In this document: in pieces, positions 16,270 through 25,244 of the stretch
How the letters are laid out: each line of letters starts with the position of its first letter
How positions within the stretch are numbered: position 1 is the first letter of the stretch
Assembly: GCF_014534655.1 (NCBI RefSeq)
Contig: NZ_JACVVD010000005.1
Location: forward strand, 62,001 to 126,000
DNA: 64,000 bases
Source of the DNA: Paenibacillus sedimenti
GTDB lineage: Bacteria > Bacillota > Bacilli > Paenibacillales > NBRC-103111
Reading direction: 5' to 3'
Position numbers and translations under genes: made by a program
Notes under the pieces: model-generated
The model's input: only the letters and a program-made list of their open reading frames with translations
What the model was told of the DNA's origin: nothing
Database searches by the model: none

Positions 16270-16995
16270 ATGATTACCAGTATTATTATTCCGACTTATA
16301 ACGAGAAAACGCTGCTCAGGGATTGTATCTATTCCATCAGACAGCATACGGATGTTCCTTATGAAATCATTGTTGTCGATAACGGATCGACCGACGGAAC
16401 GCTCGAGTTTCTGCTCCAGGAAGAAATCCCTTTTGTATCCTTTTATGGGAATAGAGGTTTTCCTGCAGCCTGCAACGCAGGTATGAAGCTCTCGAAAGGC
16501 AGCGCAATTCTCCTTTTGAACAATGACGTGCTTCTTACCCCAAACTGGCTGAGGCATATGCTGGATTGCCTCTACCATCAAGAGGACATCGGCATCGTCG
16601 GACCCATGTCCAATTATGCCAGCGGCAGGCAAAAAATTCAGGAGGCCTACACGAACCTGGATGATATGACCCGCAAATACAACGGCCAAAAAAAAGGAAC
16701 ATATATCGAAGTTAGGCGGCTGATCGGCTTCTGTTTCTTATTCAAGCGTGAAGTGATGCAAAAGATCGGACTGCTCGATGAGCGCTTCAGCCCAGGCCAT
16801 TACGAAGATGACGATTATTGTTATAGGGCAAGACAAGCGGGCTACCGGCTTATGATAGCGGAAGATACGTTTATATTCCATTACGGCAGCGCCAGCTTTG
16901 GCAAAAAGTCTAAAGATCAGTTTCGCCAGATTGTGGAACGCTCTCGTGAGTTGTTTATGGAGAAATGGGGAGTGGATCCTCGTTCATTCATTTAA
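16270..16995 (+). CDS. Glycosyltransferase family 2, rhamnosyltransferase-like
   Basis: A 241-residue GT-A enzyme: SIIIPTYNEKTLLRDCIYSI, IIVVDNGSTDGT, LLLNNDVLLTPNW (metal-binding NND) and HYEDDDYCYRARQAGY. This subgroup includes many rhamnosyl- and galactofuranosyltransferases, which fits the dTDP-sugar genes that follow, but the sugar cannot be read from the motifs alone. ATG at 16270 follows GGAGGG by about nine bases. It is closely similar to the central domain of the protein at 23849-25228. It sits in the operon directly before the RmlA-like gene. Confidence 0.85.
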   Translation: MITSIIIPTYNEKTLLRDCIYSIRQHTDVPYEIIVVDNGSTDGTLEFLLQEEIPFVSFYGNRGFPAACNAGMKLSKGSAILLLNNDVLLTPNWLRHMLDCLYHQEDIGIVGPMSNYASGRQKIQEAYTNLDDMTRKYNGQKKGTYIEVRRLIGFCFLFKREVMQKIGLLDERFSPGHYEDDDYCYRARQAGYRLMIAEDTFIFHYGSASFGKKSKDQFRQIVERSRELFMEKWGVDPRSFI

Positions 16996-17023
16996 AGGAA
17001 GCTAAAGAAAGGATGGCGTTGCT

Positions 17024-17779
17024 ATGAAGGGAGTCATTCTTGCAGGGGGAACGGGAACCAGGCTGCGACCCTTGACGAAGATGATCAACAAGCACCTTCT
17101 TCCCGTCGGCAAATATCCCATGATTTATTATGCCATTGAAAAGCTGCGAGTAGCGGGAGTAACCGATATTTTGCTGGTGATGAATAATCATTCGGCTTCA
17201 CTATACACCAATTTCTTTGGCAGCGGCAAGGACTGGGGAGTTAAGCTTGCCTATAAGATTCAAGAAGGAGCGGGCGGTATTGCCGAAGCGCTGGAGCTTG
17301 CGGAGAGCTTCGTGCATCCGGGCGAAAAGCTGCTGGTGCTGCTCGGAGACAATTTGTTTGAAGATTCTTTGGCAAATTATGTGAAGGAATTCGAGCTTCT
17401 GCCCGAAGGGGCGAAAGTATTTTTGAAGCAGGTCGATGATCCAAGACGATATGGAGTTCCCGTGATGGACGGAGCGTTGATCAAGCGGATTGAAGAGAAG
17501 CCGGAGCATCCGAGTTCCTCTTATTGCGTAACAGGTATTTATATGTACGATTCTTCCGTATTCAGCATGATCAAGGCGATTGAGCCGTCGGCACGCGGTG
17601 AATTGGAAATTACGGATGTCAACAATTTGTATGCGGACAAAGGGCTATTAACCTACCACATTCTTACAGGCTGGTGGATTGACGCAGGTACATTCCCGTC
17701 CTGGTACGAAGCGACCGATAAATTGCGCGAGTATCCGGATCCGGGAAACCATGCACCCACTCCGGGTGATGGGTTTTGA
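17024..17779 (+). CDS. Glucose-1-phosphate thymidylyltransferase-like (RmlA/SpsI type)
   Basis: A 251-residue enzyme with the pyrophosphorylase loop LAGGTGTRLRPLT at residues 6-18, LLPVGKYPMIYY, LLGDNLFEDSL and IEEKPEHP, then WWIDAGTFPSW. It should make dTDP-glucose (or a related dTDP-sugar) from dTTP and glucose 1-phosphate, the first step to dTDP-rhamnose. It is shorter than E. coli RmlA (about 290 residues), which is common for the short Firmicute forms such as B. subtilis SpsI. AAAGGA precedes the ATG. Its stop overlaps the start of the FAD oxidoreductase, followed by RmlC-, SDR- and RmlD-like genes, all with overlapping ends. Confidence 0.85.
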   Translation: MKGVILAGGTGTRLRPLTKMINKHLLPVGKYPMIYYAIEKLRVAGVTDILLVMNNHSASLYTNFFGSGKDWGVKLAYKIQEGAGGIAEALELAESFVHPGEKLLVLLGDNLFEDSLANYVKEFELLPEGAKVFLKQVDDPRRYGVPVMDGALIKRIEEKPEHPSSSYCVTGIYMYDSSVFSMIKAIEPSARGELEITDVNNLYADKGLLTYHILTGWWIDAGTFPSWYEATDKLREYPDPGNHAPTPGDGF

Positions 17780-18987
17780 ACGTGTACGATTATGTCATTA
17801 TCGGTGCGGGCATCATCGGATTAACGATTGCTCTCGAGCTGAAGAAAAGAGAACCCGGAAGTTCGGTATGCGTGCTGGAAAAAGAGGCTGATGTCGCTGC
17901 TCATGCGAGCGGGCGAAACAGCGGCGTGCTGCATGCCGGCTTTTACTATTCAGCGAACAGTTTAAAAGCCAGGTTTACCAAAGAAGGCAACCAAGCGATG
18001 AGAGCTTACTGCCTGAAGCACGGCTTGCGCCTCAACGAATGCGGCAAGCTGGTTGTCGCCAAGGATTTAACGGAGCTTGCGGGACTCGAGGAGTTGAAAC
18101 GCCGGGCTGAGATCAATGGAGTTGAACTCGTATGGATGGATGAGGACGAGATCGCGGCGATTGATCCGAATGCCCGTACGTTCCGCAAAGCGCTCTACTC
18201 GCCCACGACAGCATCCGTCGATCCCGTTGAGGTATGCCAGATGCTGAAGCATGACAATATGGCGAAGGGTGTGGCATTTCATTTTTATACTCAATACCGT
18301 AAGCATCGAGGGGATCTCGTCTTCACAAACAATGGCACGTATAAGTGCAAGTACTTGATCAATGCGGCCGGTCTGTATGCAGATCGTATTGCGCACGATT
18401 ACGGCTTTGGACGTGAGTACACGATCATCCCGTTTAAAGGCATGTACTTGAAATATACGAAAAACAAGACTGATGTGCGGACGAACATTTACCCTGTTCC
18501 CAATCTGGGCAATCCGTTTCTCGGTGTGCACTACACGAAGACAGTCGACGGAAGCATCAAGCTTGGACCAACGGCGATACCGGCATTCTGGCGGGAAAAT
18601 TACTCGGGTTTTCATGGTTTCAGCTTGAAAGAATTTATACAAATCGCCGGTTATGAGGCGAAGCTGTTCATAACCAATTCTTTTCACTTCAGACGCCTCG
18701 CCCTTGAGGAAATGCGCAAATATATCAAAACCTATTTCATCAGGCTCGGCAGGAGTATGGTTCATCGTATCGATCCGCAAGGCTTCGGCCACTACCTGCG
18801 GCCAGGCATTCGAGCTCAGCTGCTTCATAAAGCGTCGATGGAGCTCGTTCAGGACTTCGTTATCGAAGGGGACCATCGCTCCATGCATGTGCTTAATGCG
18901 GTATCCCCGGCCTTCACCTGCTCCATGCCTTTTGCCGTGTATGTAGTCGATCATATCATGGAACAACGAGGAGGAGCCCTTTCATGA
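17776..18987 (+). CDS. FAD-dependent oxidoreductase, L-2-hydroxyglutarate oxidase (LhgO)-like
   Basis: A 403-residue DAO-fold flavoprotein. The N-terminus YDYVIIGAGIIGLTIALEL is the FAD-binding Rossmann motif; HASGRNSGVLHAGFYYSANS matches the HxSGRNSGVxHAG region of the LhgO family, and the C-terminal ends with typical substrate-domain strands. Known members oxidise L-2-hydroxyglutarate. Here the gene is locked between dTDP-sugar genes (starting TTG overlaps the RmlA stop; the stop overlaps the RmlC start), so an oxidation of a sugar or a sugar-derived acid in glycan synthesis is more likely than central metabolism. That is an inference. A GTG two codons later (17782) is an alternative start. 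Confidence 0.75.
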   Translation: MNVYDYVIIGAGIIGLTIALELKKREPGSSVCVLEKEADVAAHASGRNSGVLHAGFYYSANSLKARFTKEGNQAMRAYCLKHGLRLNECGKLVVAKDLTELAGLEELKRRAEINGVELVWMDEDEIAAIDPNARTFRKALYSPTTASVDPVEVCQMLKHDNMAKGVAFHFYTQYRKHRGDLVFTNNGTYKCKYLINAAGLYADRIAHDYGFGREYTIIPFKGMYLKYTKNKTDVRTNIYPVPNLGNPFLGVHYTKTVDGSIKLGPTAIPAFWRENYSGFHGFSLKEFIQIAGYEAKLFITNSFHFRRLALEEMRKYIKTYFIRLGRSMVHRIDPQGFGHYLRPGIRAQLLHKASMELVQDFVIEGDHRSMHVLNAVSPAFTCSMPFAVYVVDHIMEQRGGALS

Positions 18988-19553
18988 AAGTGATTTCTAC
19001 AAAGCTTCCGGGCGTGTTGGTGTTCGAACCGAAGTCATACGGCGATCATCGCGGTTTTTTCATGGAAAGTTACAACCGTCATACATTAGAGCAGCTTGGC
19101 ATTCATCATGATTTCATTCAGGATAACCATTCCTTGTCCGTTCAAGCTGGCATCCTGCGAGGCCTTCATTATCAATTGGCGCCAAAGGCTCAGACCAAGC
19201 TTGTTCGCGTTTTATCGGGAGCCGTATACGACGTGGTCGTCGATATACGCCAAGGCTCGCCAACTTATGGCGAATGGGCCGGCGTCATTTTGAGCGCCGA
19301 GAATAAACGCCAGATTCTGGTGCCGCAAGGCTTCGCTCACGGTATTTGCACCCTTGTTCCGAATACGCAGCTCATGTACAAAGTCGATCAATACTACTCG
19401 CCGGAGCATGACCGGGGCATTGGGTGGAACGATCCGCAGCTCGGCATTGAGTGGCCTGTATCCGATCCGATTTTATCTGATAAGGATCGAGGGCAACCGC
19501 CATTGGCGCAAGCTGAGATTAACTATCTGTATGAGAGGAAGGAACAAACATGA
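18984..19553 (+). CDS. rfbC: dTDP-4-dehydrorhamnose 3,5-epimerase
   Basis: A 189-residue cupin-type epimerase. Diagnostic stretches are FMESYNRHTLEQLGI, FIQDNHSLSVQAGILRGLHY (with the catalytic His region), VVVDIRQGSPTYGEW, VPQGFAHG and the Tyr-containing YKVDQYYSPEHD. It inverts C3 and C5 of dTDP-4-keto-6-deoxyglucose on the way to dTDP-L-rhamnose. It is close to the usual 180-190 residue length. Its start codon overlaps the stop of the flavoprotein gene (ATGA) and its stop overlaps the next start, so it is strictly coupled in the sugar operon. B. subtilis SpsL is the equivalent in the spore polysaccharide locus. Confidence 0.9.
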   Translation: MKVISTKLPGVLVFEPKSYGDHRGFFMESYNRHTLEQLGIHHDFIQDNHSLSVQAGILRGLHYQLAPKAQTKLVRVLSGAVYDVVVDIRQGSPTYGEWAGVILSAENKRQILVPQGFAHGICTLVPNTQLMYKVDQYYSPEHDRGIGWNDPQLGIEWPVSDPILSDKDRGQPPLAQAEINYLYERKEQT

Positions 19554-20590
19554 AAACAATCTTGGTAACGGGAGCCGGCGGTTATATCGGCAGCGTGTTG
19601 GTGCCTAAGCTGCTGGGTAAAGGCTACAAAGTGAAAGCAGTTGACCGTTTCTTCTTTGGTACAGATAAACTGCCTCAGCATCCCGACCTCGTTTTAATCA
19701 GGGAAGATTCCCGCCGTCTGAAGGAAGAAACGTTTGCCGGCGTCGATGCGGTAATCGACCTGGTCGCCATCTCCAACGACCCCAGCGGCGAGTTGTTTCA
19801 GGAAGCGACTTACCAAATCAATCATATCTCCCGTGTCAGTACGGCCCTCAATGCGAAGAAACTGGGCGTAAAACGCTACATTCTTCCGTCCTCCTGCAGT
19901 ATTTACGGTTTTCAACCGCCTGAAATGATCGTCGATGAGACTTCACCTACCAACCCGCTCACTACGTATGCCAAAGCGAATGAAATGGCGGAGCAAGGGG
20001 TTCTGCCTCTGGCCGACGATACATTTACGGCTGTTGTGATCAGGCAGGCCACAGTTTACGGTTATTCGCCGCGCATCCGTTTCGATCTGGCGATCAACGG
20101 CATGACGCTCGGCGTATGGCAGAACGGCGTCATCCCTCTTATGAGAGACGGTTCGCAGTGGAGACCGTTTGTCCATGTCCAGGATACGACCGACGTTATG
20201 TGTCTGCTTCTGGAAGCAAAGCCGGAAGTGATTAACGGACAAATTTTTAACGTTGGCTCGGATAGCAATAACTATCAGCTTGGCAAATTGGCTGAAGAGG
20301 TTGCAGGCGCGATGCCCCGTAAGGTAAATATCGAATGGTACGGAGCCCCTGACCACCGTTCCTATCGCGTCAGCTTTGACAAGATCGAGAAGGCGCTGCA
20401 GTGGAAGGGAAAATGGACGGCTGCGCAAGGTGCGCTTGAAATTTACAACGCGCTGGAAGCAGGCGAAGTAACCCGTATGGATCAAACGATTACGCTAGGC
20501 TGGTACAATGAGCTCGTCAAATGGCATCGCATCATTGAAGATGTCCGGTTGTACGGCGGCATCATCGATCTCGAAGGAACGAAAATGTGA
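19550..20590 (+). CDS. NAD(P)-dependent epimerase/dehydratase (SDR) lacking the canonical YxxxK
   Basis: A 346-residue extended SDR. It has the Rossmann motif TGAGGYIGSVL and the SSCSIYG strand that normally precedes the active site, but where family members carry YxxxK it reads TTYAKANEMAE: the position four after Tyr is Asn (codon AAT at 19979-19981), and a Lys occurs only two after. It lies where dTDP-glucose 4,6-dehydratase (RmlB) would be expected between RmlC- and RmlD-like genes, yet it lacks the TDEVYG signature of RmlB. It may be an epimerase or reductase for a different dTDP-sugar, or a changed catalyst. ATG overlaps the previous stop by four bases. Confidence 0.8.
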   Translation: MKTILVTGAGGYIGSVLVPKLLGKGYKVKAVDRFFFGTDKLPQHPDLVLIREDSRRLKEETFAGVDAVIDLVAISNDPSGELFQEATYQINHISRVSTALNAKKLGVKRYILPSSCSIYGFQPPEMIVDETSPTNPLTTYAKANEMAEQGVLPLADDTFTAVVIRQATVYGYSPRIRFDLAINGMTLGVWQNGVIPLMRDGSQWRPFVHVQDTTDVMCLLLEAKPEVINGQIFNVGSDSNNYQLGKLAEEVAGAMPRKVNIEWYGAPDHRSYRVSFDKIEKALQWKGKWTAAQGALEIYNALEAGEVTRMDQTITLGWYNELVKWHRIIEDVRLYGGIIDLEGTKM

Positions 20591-21483
20591 TGAAAAGGAT
20601 TGTGTTGTTAGGCGCAAACGGACAATTAGGCTCGGATATCCGCAGCGTATTTGCGGGAACAGAAGTGTATGAGCTCATTCCACTTACACGCGAACAGTTG
20701 AACGTAGAGAATACCGAATCGGTTATTCCCTTCTTGGAGAATCTCGGTCATTTCGACGTACTGATCAACTGCACGGCCTTCCACAATACCGAGGAATGCG
20801 AGAGCGATCCGCTCAAAGCGCTGATGGTCAACTCCATCGCGGTGTTGCGAATGGCAACATTTTGCAAGCAGCATGACGTCACGATGATCCATTTCAGCAC
20901 GGATTATGTGTTTGACGGCAACCAAAGCTCGCCATATACCGAGGAAGCGGAGACGCACCCCCTCAATGTGTACGGCAGTACCAAAGCAGCGGGGGAAAAG
21001 GCTATCGCAGCTTACCTGGATCGCTTCTTTATTTTTCGCGTTTCTTCATTATACGGGGTCGCTGGCTCGAGCGGCAAAGGCGGCAATTTCATTGAAACGA
21101 TGATCCGTCTGGTGAAGCAAGGTAAGCCGGTTTCCATTGTCAATGATGTGGTGATGTCGCCGACGTATACACTGGACGTGGCTCAAGCGGTTAAAGCTTT
21201 CCTTGACCGCAATGTGGCGGATTACGGCATTTATCATTGTTCCGGCGAAGGCGGCTGCAGCTGGTATGACCTTGCTGTGGAAACATTTACCCTTTGCGGA
21301 CTTTCTTATGATGCGACGCCGATTCCTTCCAGCCGCTACGAGGCCAAGTGTAAAAGACCCGCCTATAGCGTGCTGGATAACGGCAAAATCTCCTCTATTT
21401 ATTCGATGCCCCATTGGAAAAGTTCATTAAAAGCTTACTTAACTCAAAAAGGATATGTCACGGAAACGGGAGGAACGCAATGA
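20590..21483 (+). CDS. rfbD: dTDP-4-dehydrorhamnose reductase-like
   Basis: A 297-residue SDR with the RmlD-type short Rossmann loop LGANGQLGSDI, the HFSTDYVFDG strand, and the catalytic YGSTKAAGEKA (Tyr and Lys in YxxxK). It should reduce the 4-keto group to finish a dTDP-6-deoxyhexose such as dTDP-L-rhamnose. The start is either ATG 20590 or the GTG directly before it; both overlap the stop of the previous gene, with AAGGA upstream. Its end overlaps the CgeB-like gene. Equivalent to B. subtilis SpsK by position and family. Confidence 0.85.
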   Translation: MKRIVLLGANGQLGSDIRSVFAGTEVYELIPLTREQLNVENTESVIPFLENLGHFDVLINCTAFHNTEECESDPLKALMVNSIAVLRMATFCKQHDVTMIHFSTDYVFDGNQSSPYTEEAETHPLNVYGSTKAAGEKAIAAYLDRFFIFRVSSLYGVAGSSGKGGNFIETMIRLVKQGKPVSIVNDVVMSPTYTLDVAQAVKAFLDRNVADYGIYHCSGEGGCSWYDLAVETFTLCGLSYDATPIPSSRYEAKCKRPAYSVLDNGKISSIYSMPHWKSSLKAYLTQKGYVTETGGTQ

Positions 21484-22631
21484 CAACAAAGGTTAATAAA
21501 CGTGCAAAGACCGTTCAGATTTCCTCTCAAGGTGTCCGGTCCAGCGCTTGGGCAGCCGGAAGGCAGGCGGGTTACGGTCAGGGATGGGAGCACGGCTACC
21601 ATATGGGACGATGCCAAAGGGTGCTTCAACAAACGCCGCAGGACAGCGGAATCCTTTGGGAGCTCAAGGTGATGTATGTAAGAGCCAACGGGGCACCTTA
21701 CGCAGCCATGGATGATGGCATAACGGGCAGCTTGCAAAAGCTGGTACGCGAAGTTATTGTGGTCAATCCATTGGATAACGTTGTGGCTATTGCGGAGGCT
21801 ACCCGGCCGGATCTCGTCCTCGTGCTGGATGCGGCAGGGCTATCGTTTCCGGTTGAACATGTTCAAGCAATTCGCGCTTTGGGCATACGGACAGCGGTAT
21901 GGCTGCCTGACGATCCTTATCACTCGGATCAAACGATGATGATCGTTCCGTCTTACGATTACGTATTTACGCTGGAGATCAGCTGCGTTGATGCATATAA
22001 AGGTTTAGGCTGCGAACAGGTGCACTATCTTCCGTTCGGCATTGATCCGGAACGCGTCAAGCTGGAATACGTGCCGACCAGCTACCGCAAAGACATTTGC
22101 TTCATTGGCACCGCATTTTGGAACCGGGTCGCTTTTATCGATGAAATGGCGTATTACTTAAAGGATCAGAATGTCATGATCAATGGTTATTGGTGGGATC
22201 GGCTTCAATCCTATCAAACGCTCGCGTCCAAAATTAGCGGTTATTGGCTGAGTCCGGAAGAAACGGCCAAACATTATTTTGCTTCGAAAATTGTCATTAA
22301 CCTGCACCGCTCTATCGATGACCAGTCACACAACAGCAATAGCAAACAGATTCCCGCCTATTCCCCGAATCCCCGGATGTTTGATATTGCGGCGTGCGGA
22401 ACGCTCCAACTGACAGATGCACGCCAACAGCTGGATCAATTTTATACGCCTGGAGTGGAAATCGATACATTCAGCTCTCCGCAGGAGCTGATCGCGAAGA
22501 TTCAGTATTATTTGAGCCATGAAGAGGAGCGGCAGCGCATCGCGCTCAGAGGCTTATCCCGTACGCTGAAGGAGCATACGTACCGTAGCCGCCTGCACCA
22601 ATTGTTGACTATTACCAATGGCGTGCAGTAG
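21480..22631 (+). CDS. CgeB-like spore maturation glycosyltransferase with GX3 segment
   Basis: A 383-residue protein. Residues 23-46 form a (G/A)X3 repeat: AWAAGRQAGYGQGWEHGYHM. The rest matches CgeB-type proteins: LVLVLDAAGLSFP, RTAVWLPDDPY, DYVFTLE, YLPFGIDPE, FIGTAFWNR, and a GT-B-like C-terminal end with NPRMFDIAACGTLQLTD. B. subtilis CgeB is made late in sporulation in the mother cell and shapes the outermost spore layer. ATG at 21480 follows GGGAGG and overlaps the previous stop (ATGA). The GX3 stretch is shared with the next three genes, an unusual linkage (see findings). Confidence 0.8.
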   Translation: MTTKVNKRAKTVQISSQGVRSSAWAAGRQAGYGQGWEHGYHMGRCQRVLQQTPQDSGILWELKVMYVRANGAPYAAMDDGITGSLQKLVREVIVVNPLDNVVAIAEATRPDLVLVLDAAGLSFPVEHVQAIRALGIRTAVWLPDDPYHSDQTMMIVPSYDYVFTLEISCVDAYKGLGCEQVHYLPFGIDPERVKLEYVPTSYRKDICFIGTAFWNRVAFIDEMAYYLKDQNVMINGYWWDRLQSYQTLASKISGYWLSPEETAKHYFASKIVINLHRSIDDQSHNSNSKQIPAYSPNPRMFDIAACGTLQLTDARQQLDQFYTPGVEIDTFSSPQELIAKIQYYLSHEEERQRIALRGLSRTLKEHTYRSRLHQLLTITNGVQ

Positions 22632-22709
22632 AGCCCGTTCCGAAGAGGTTTCGACAATTGGCTTCATAGAGGGATTTCTCTTTGGATTATCGTTAAGGCA
22701 GGTGAATGT

Positions 22710-23852
22710 ATGCTAACCCTTCAGAAGAAACAACGCGGCACGATAGGGAAGAAAGGTGTGGTCTCACGCTCATCAAGCAAATTCAGAAGAAAGCGCAAAC
22801 GGTTATCCCGTCTGCTCGCTGTGAAGAAAATGCGGAAACGTACGACTGCAGCCCGTTTAAAAGTGCTTAGAAATCATGCAGCGGTTATTCCGCGAACGGG
22901 AGTTCCGGTTGATCATGCGCAGCCAACCTACGATCAAGGATATAACGACGGCTTTAACAGAGGGTACGATACGGGATTGAACAAAGGGTTGGTCGAAGCG
23001 TCAAACGAGACATCGAACGATATGTTAAATAAGCAGTTAAATCAATCATTCCAAGATGGGAAGCACGAGGGCGGAGACGCTATTGTCGACCGTTGTTTGC
23101 CGGATTATCAAATATTGCCCGAAATAACCGTCGAGCAGATCATCCATGCGGGTATTGAGCAGTTGCAGCCGAAAATCGTTCATTTATTAACCCCGGAAGC
23201 ACTGGGGGATAGAATCGTGGCAGCGCTAAATAGCCATTCGCCTTTTGCCCTGGTGCGATTGGGGGATGGGGAGCTGCTGACGCTGGCTCAAGAAACGATC
23301 ATGTCGATCGAACAAATCAGGGAAGAGGGCAGCTTTCTTCCGTATGCGGGCGTTAACGTTCCTGATTTGGCAGTAAAGGGAGAGCTGGTCAAGGCGATCC
23401 GGGGGGCGAGCGTGGTCGGCATACCAAAGCTGCGGGTGCGTAACTTTCAACCCCTTGCTTTTTCCGTATTCAAAGCAGAAAACATCGATTACCGCGGGCT
23501 CACATTGACAGATTCATTAGTTAATTATTATTTGTATCACGCCGGATATTTGTCGCGAATCACGCAAGGACGCCGGGTACTGCTCGTAGGCAACCTGGCG
23601 AAGCAACTTGCCGAAGTGCTTCGCAGTCATAACGTAGTCATTGCGGGTGAAGTTGCCCCGGTAAATGGCGTACCGGATATTCCCCGCATTAAATCTATCG
23701 TTGCTCAGCACGATTTTGATATTGCACTTGTCTCAGCAGGCATCTCAGCAGTTATCCTGTCTGAGTGGATTGCCTCTGTGATGGGTAAAGTCGCCATCGA
23801 TTTCGGACATCTGGCCGACGCTATTGTCAAAGGGGAGGCACCGTACCGATGA
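22710..23852 (+). CDS. GT-D fold glycosyltransferase with basic tail and GX3 segment
   Basis: A 380-residue protein. Residues 1-55 are rich in Lys and Arg (KFRRKRKRLSRLLAVKKMRK), residues 77-97 are a GX3 repeat (GYNDGFNRGYDTGLNKG), and the C-terminal half starts ALVRLGDGELLTLAQE, the signature of the GT-D/DUF1792 glycosyltransferases (acidic catalytic pair in DGE). Known members of that family extend Glc-GlcNAc chains on serine-rich repeat proteins of streptococci; the acceptor here is unknown. AGGTGA precedes the ATG. It lies 78 bases after the CgeB-like gene and overlaps the next gene by four bases. Confidence 0.8.
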   Translation: MLTLQKKQRGTIGKKGVVSRSSSKFRRKRKRLSRLLAVKKMRKRTTAARLKVLRNHAAVIPRTGVPVDHAQPTYDQGYNDGFNRGYDTGLNKGLVEASNETSNDMLNKQLNQSFQDGKHEGGDAIVDRCLPDYQILPEITVEQIIHAGIEQLQPKIVHLLTPEALGDRIVAALNSHSPFALVRLGDGELLTLAQETIMSIEQIREEGSFLPYAGVNVPDLAVKGELVKAIRGASVVGIPKLRVRNFQPLAFSVFKAENIDYRGLTLTDSLVNYYLYHAGYLSRITQGRRVLLVGNLAKQLAEVLRSHNVVIAGEVAPVNGVPDIPRIKSIVAQHDFDIALVSAGISAVILSEWIASVMGKVAIDFGHLADAIVKGEAPYR

Positions 23853-25228
23853 AAAAGGGAACCAAGAGGGCTGTTGCTGCGACGAAATCTGTCGCAAACG
23901 TCAAAACGAAATATAATGAGGCCTTTAACAAGGGATATAATCGGGGTTACGATTTGGCTCACGATGATGCTTATCAGAGCGGCTGGCATGCAGGGGCATC
24001 CAGTTTGGTCCAGCCGTTTCAAGGAACCAGCATCATTATTGTGACAACGAACGACCAGAGAATGCATCTCCAGAATTGTATCGAAAGCATCTATCAGCAT
24101 ACGCCGGAGCCGTTCGAAATCATTGTCATCGACAATGCATCTTCTGATGATACAGCCGAATATCTTAAATCGCTTACGGGCAAAATTCGCTATCGGGTGT
24201 TCGAGAAAAACCTCGGTTTTGCCGGGGGCACGAATCAGGGGCTCAAGCTCGCGCGCGGCAAGACGCTGTTGTTTCTCAATAACGATACGATCGTTACCCA
24301 AAACTGGTTGACCAATATGCTGGCTTGTCTTTACAGCAATGAGAAATTTGGCCTCGTCGGCCCTATGACGAATTATATTAGCGGCGATCAGCTCCTCGAG
24401 ACGAATTACACGTCGACGGAAGAGATGCATCGCTTTGCAGAGGCGTTCAACCAGTCGAATCCGGGCAAATGGCAGACTACAGGTCGATTGACTGGTTTTT
24501 GTGTGCTCATGCGCCGGGAAGTATTCAACCGTCTTGGTTATTTGGATGAAGGCTTTGAGATCGGCAACTGCGAGGACGACGATTTCGGATTTCGTACTCG
24601 TTTGATGGGGCTCGAGCTTGTCATTGCCAAAGATACCTTTATCCATCATGTCGGCAGTGTCAGTATTAAAGCGCTTGGCGAGCGGTTTGAAGAAGTGTAT
24701 GGTAAAAATCTCGATTTTTATTCGAAAAAATGGGGCGATACGCACAACCTATTCAGTCAAGTACAGTCGATGCTGGATGGAGCTTCCGTATCGATGAACG
24801 ATTTTTATCCGACGCATATGGTCGTACGCGGGGTTACCCCGCAGTTGTATTGGATTGAGAACGGCATACGCCATCCAATTTCTGATGATTCAGGGCTTGC
24901 TTCGAGCCGCGTTTCTCAAGTTGACTTACGGGGATGGCAAATGGGAATGCCTATAACCGGTCAAGAGGTACAGCTGAAGCTGGAGGAACTCGGGCGGCAA
25001 GAGAGGCTCAATGAGCAACTTCCTGAAGGTAAGCTTCTTATCGATCAGGAAGGCGGGATTTATCAGGTGAAGAGCGGTAAATTGCATCGTTTTGTTGGCG
25101 ATTTGGCGCTAACGTATTGGAATTTGGCGCTGCGTCAAAAAGCGCCGGTCAGACGCGGTACATTACAGCGCAATGCGCATGGGCTGCCCATAATTGCACC
25201 GGCTGTAATTGTGGCCAATAACGTATAA
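23849..25228 (+). CDS. Glycosyltransferase family 2 with N-terminal GX3 segment and C-terminal beta domain
   Basis: A 459-residue protein with three parts. Residues 25-52 are (G/A)X3 repeats (AFNKGYNRGYDLAHDDAYQS). A GT2 domain runs from about residue 60 to 300 (SIIIVTTNDQRMHLQNCIES, IIVIDNASSDDT, LLFLNNDTIVTQNW, EDDDFGFRTRLMG). The last 130 residues are beta-rich and seem to hold two copies of a Y-x-(I/V)-x-x-G-x-x-(H/R) hairpin (LYWIENGIRHPI and IYQVKSGKLHRF). ATG overlaps the previous stop by four bases. The GT2 domain is closest to that of 16270-16995. Probably cytoplasmic and part of one enzyme assembly with its neighbours. Confidence 0.82.
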   Translation: MKKGTKRAVAATKSVANVKTKYNEAFNKGYNRGYDLAHDDAYQSGWHAGASSLVQPFQGTSIIIVTTNDQRMHLQNCIESIYQHTPEPFEIIVIDNASSDDTAEYLKSLTGKIRYRVFEKNLGFAGGTNQGLKLARGKTLLFLNNDTIVTQNWLTNMLACLYSNEKFGLVGPMTNYISGDQLLETNYTSTEEMHRFAEAFNQSNPGKWQTTGRLTGFCVLMRREVFNRLGYLDEGFEIGNCEDDDFGFRTRLMGLELVIAKDTFIHHVGSVSIKALGERFEEVYGKNLDFYSKKWGDTHNLFSQVQSMLDGASVSMNDFYPTHMVVRGVTPQLYWIENGIRHPISDDSGLASSRVSQVDLRGWQMGMPITGQEVQLKLEELGRQERLNEQLPEGKLLIDQEGGIYQVKSGKLHRFVGDLALTYWNLALRQKAPVRRGTLQRNAHGLPIIAPAVIVANNV

Positions 25229-25244
25229 AAGGAGTTAGAGGCGA

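Noticed and set aside
23705..24745. A 346-codon minus-strand frame opposite the GX3-GT2 gene
   Set aside because: The plus strand carries all GT2 motifs; no ribosome site fits the opposite frame.
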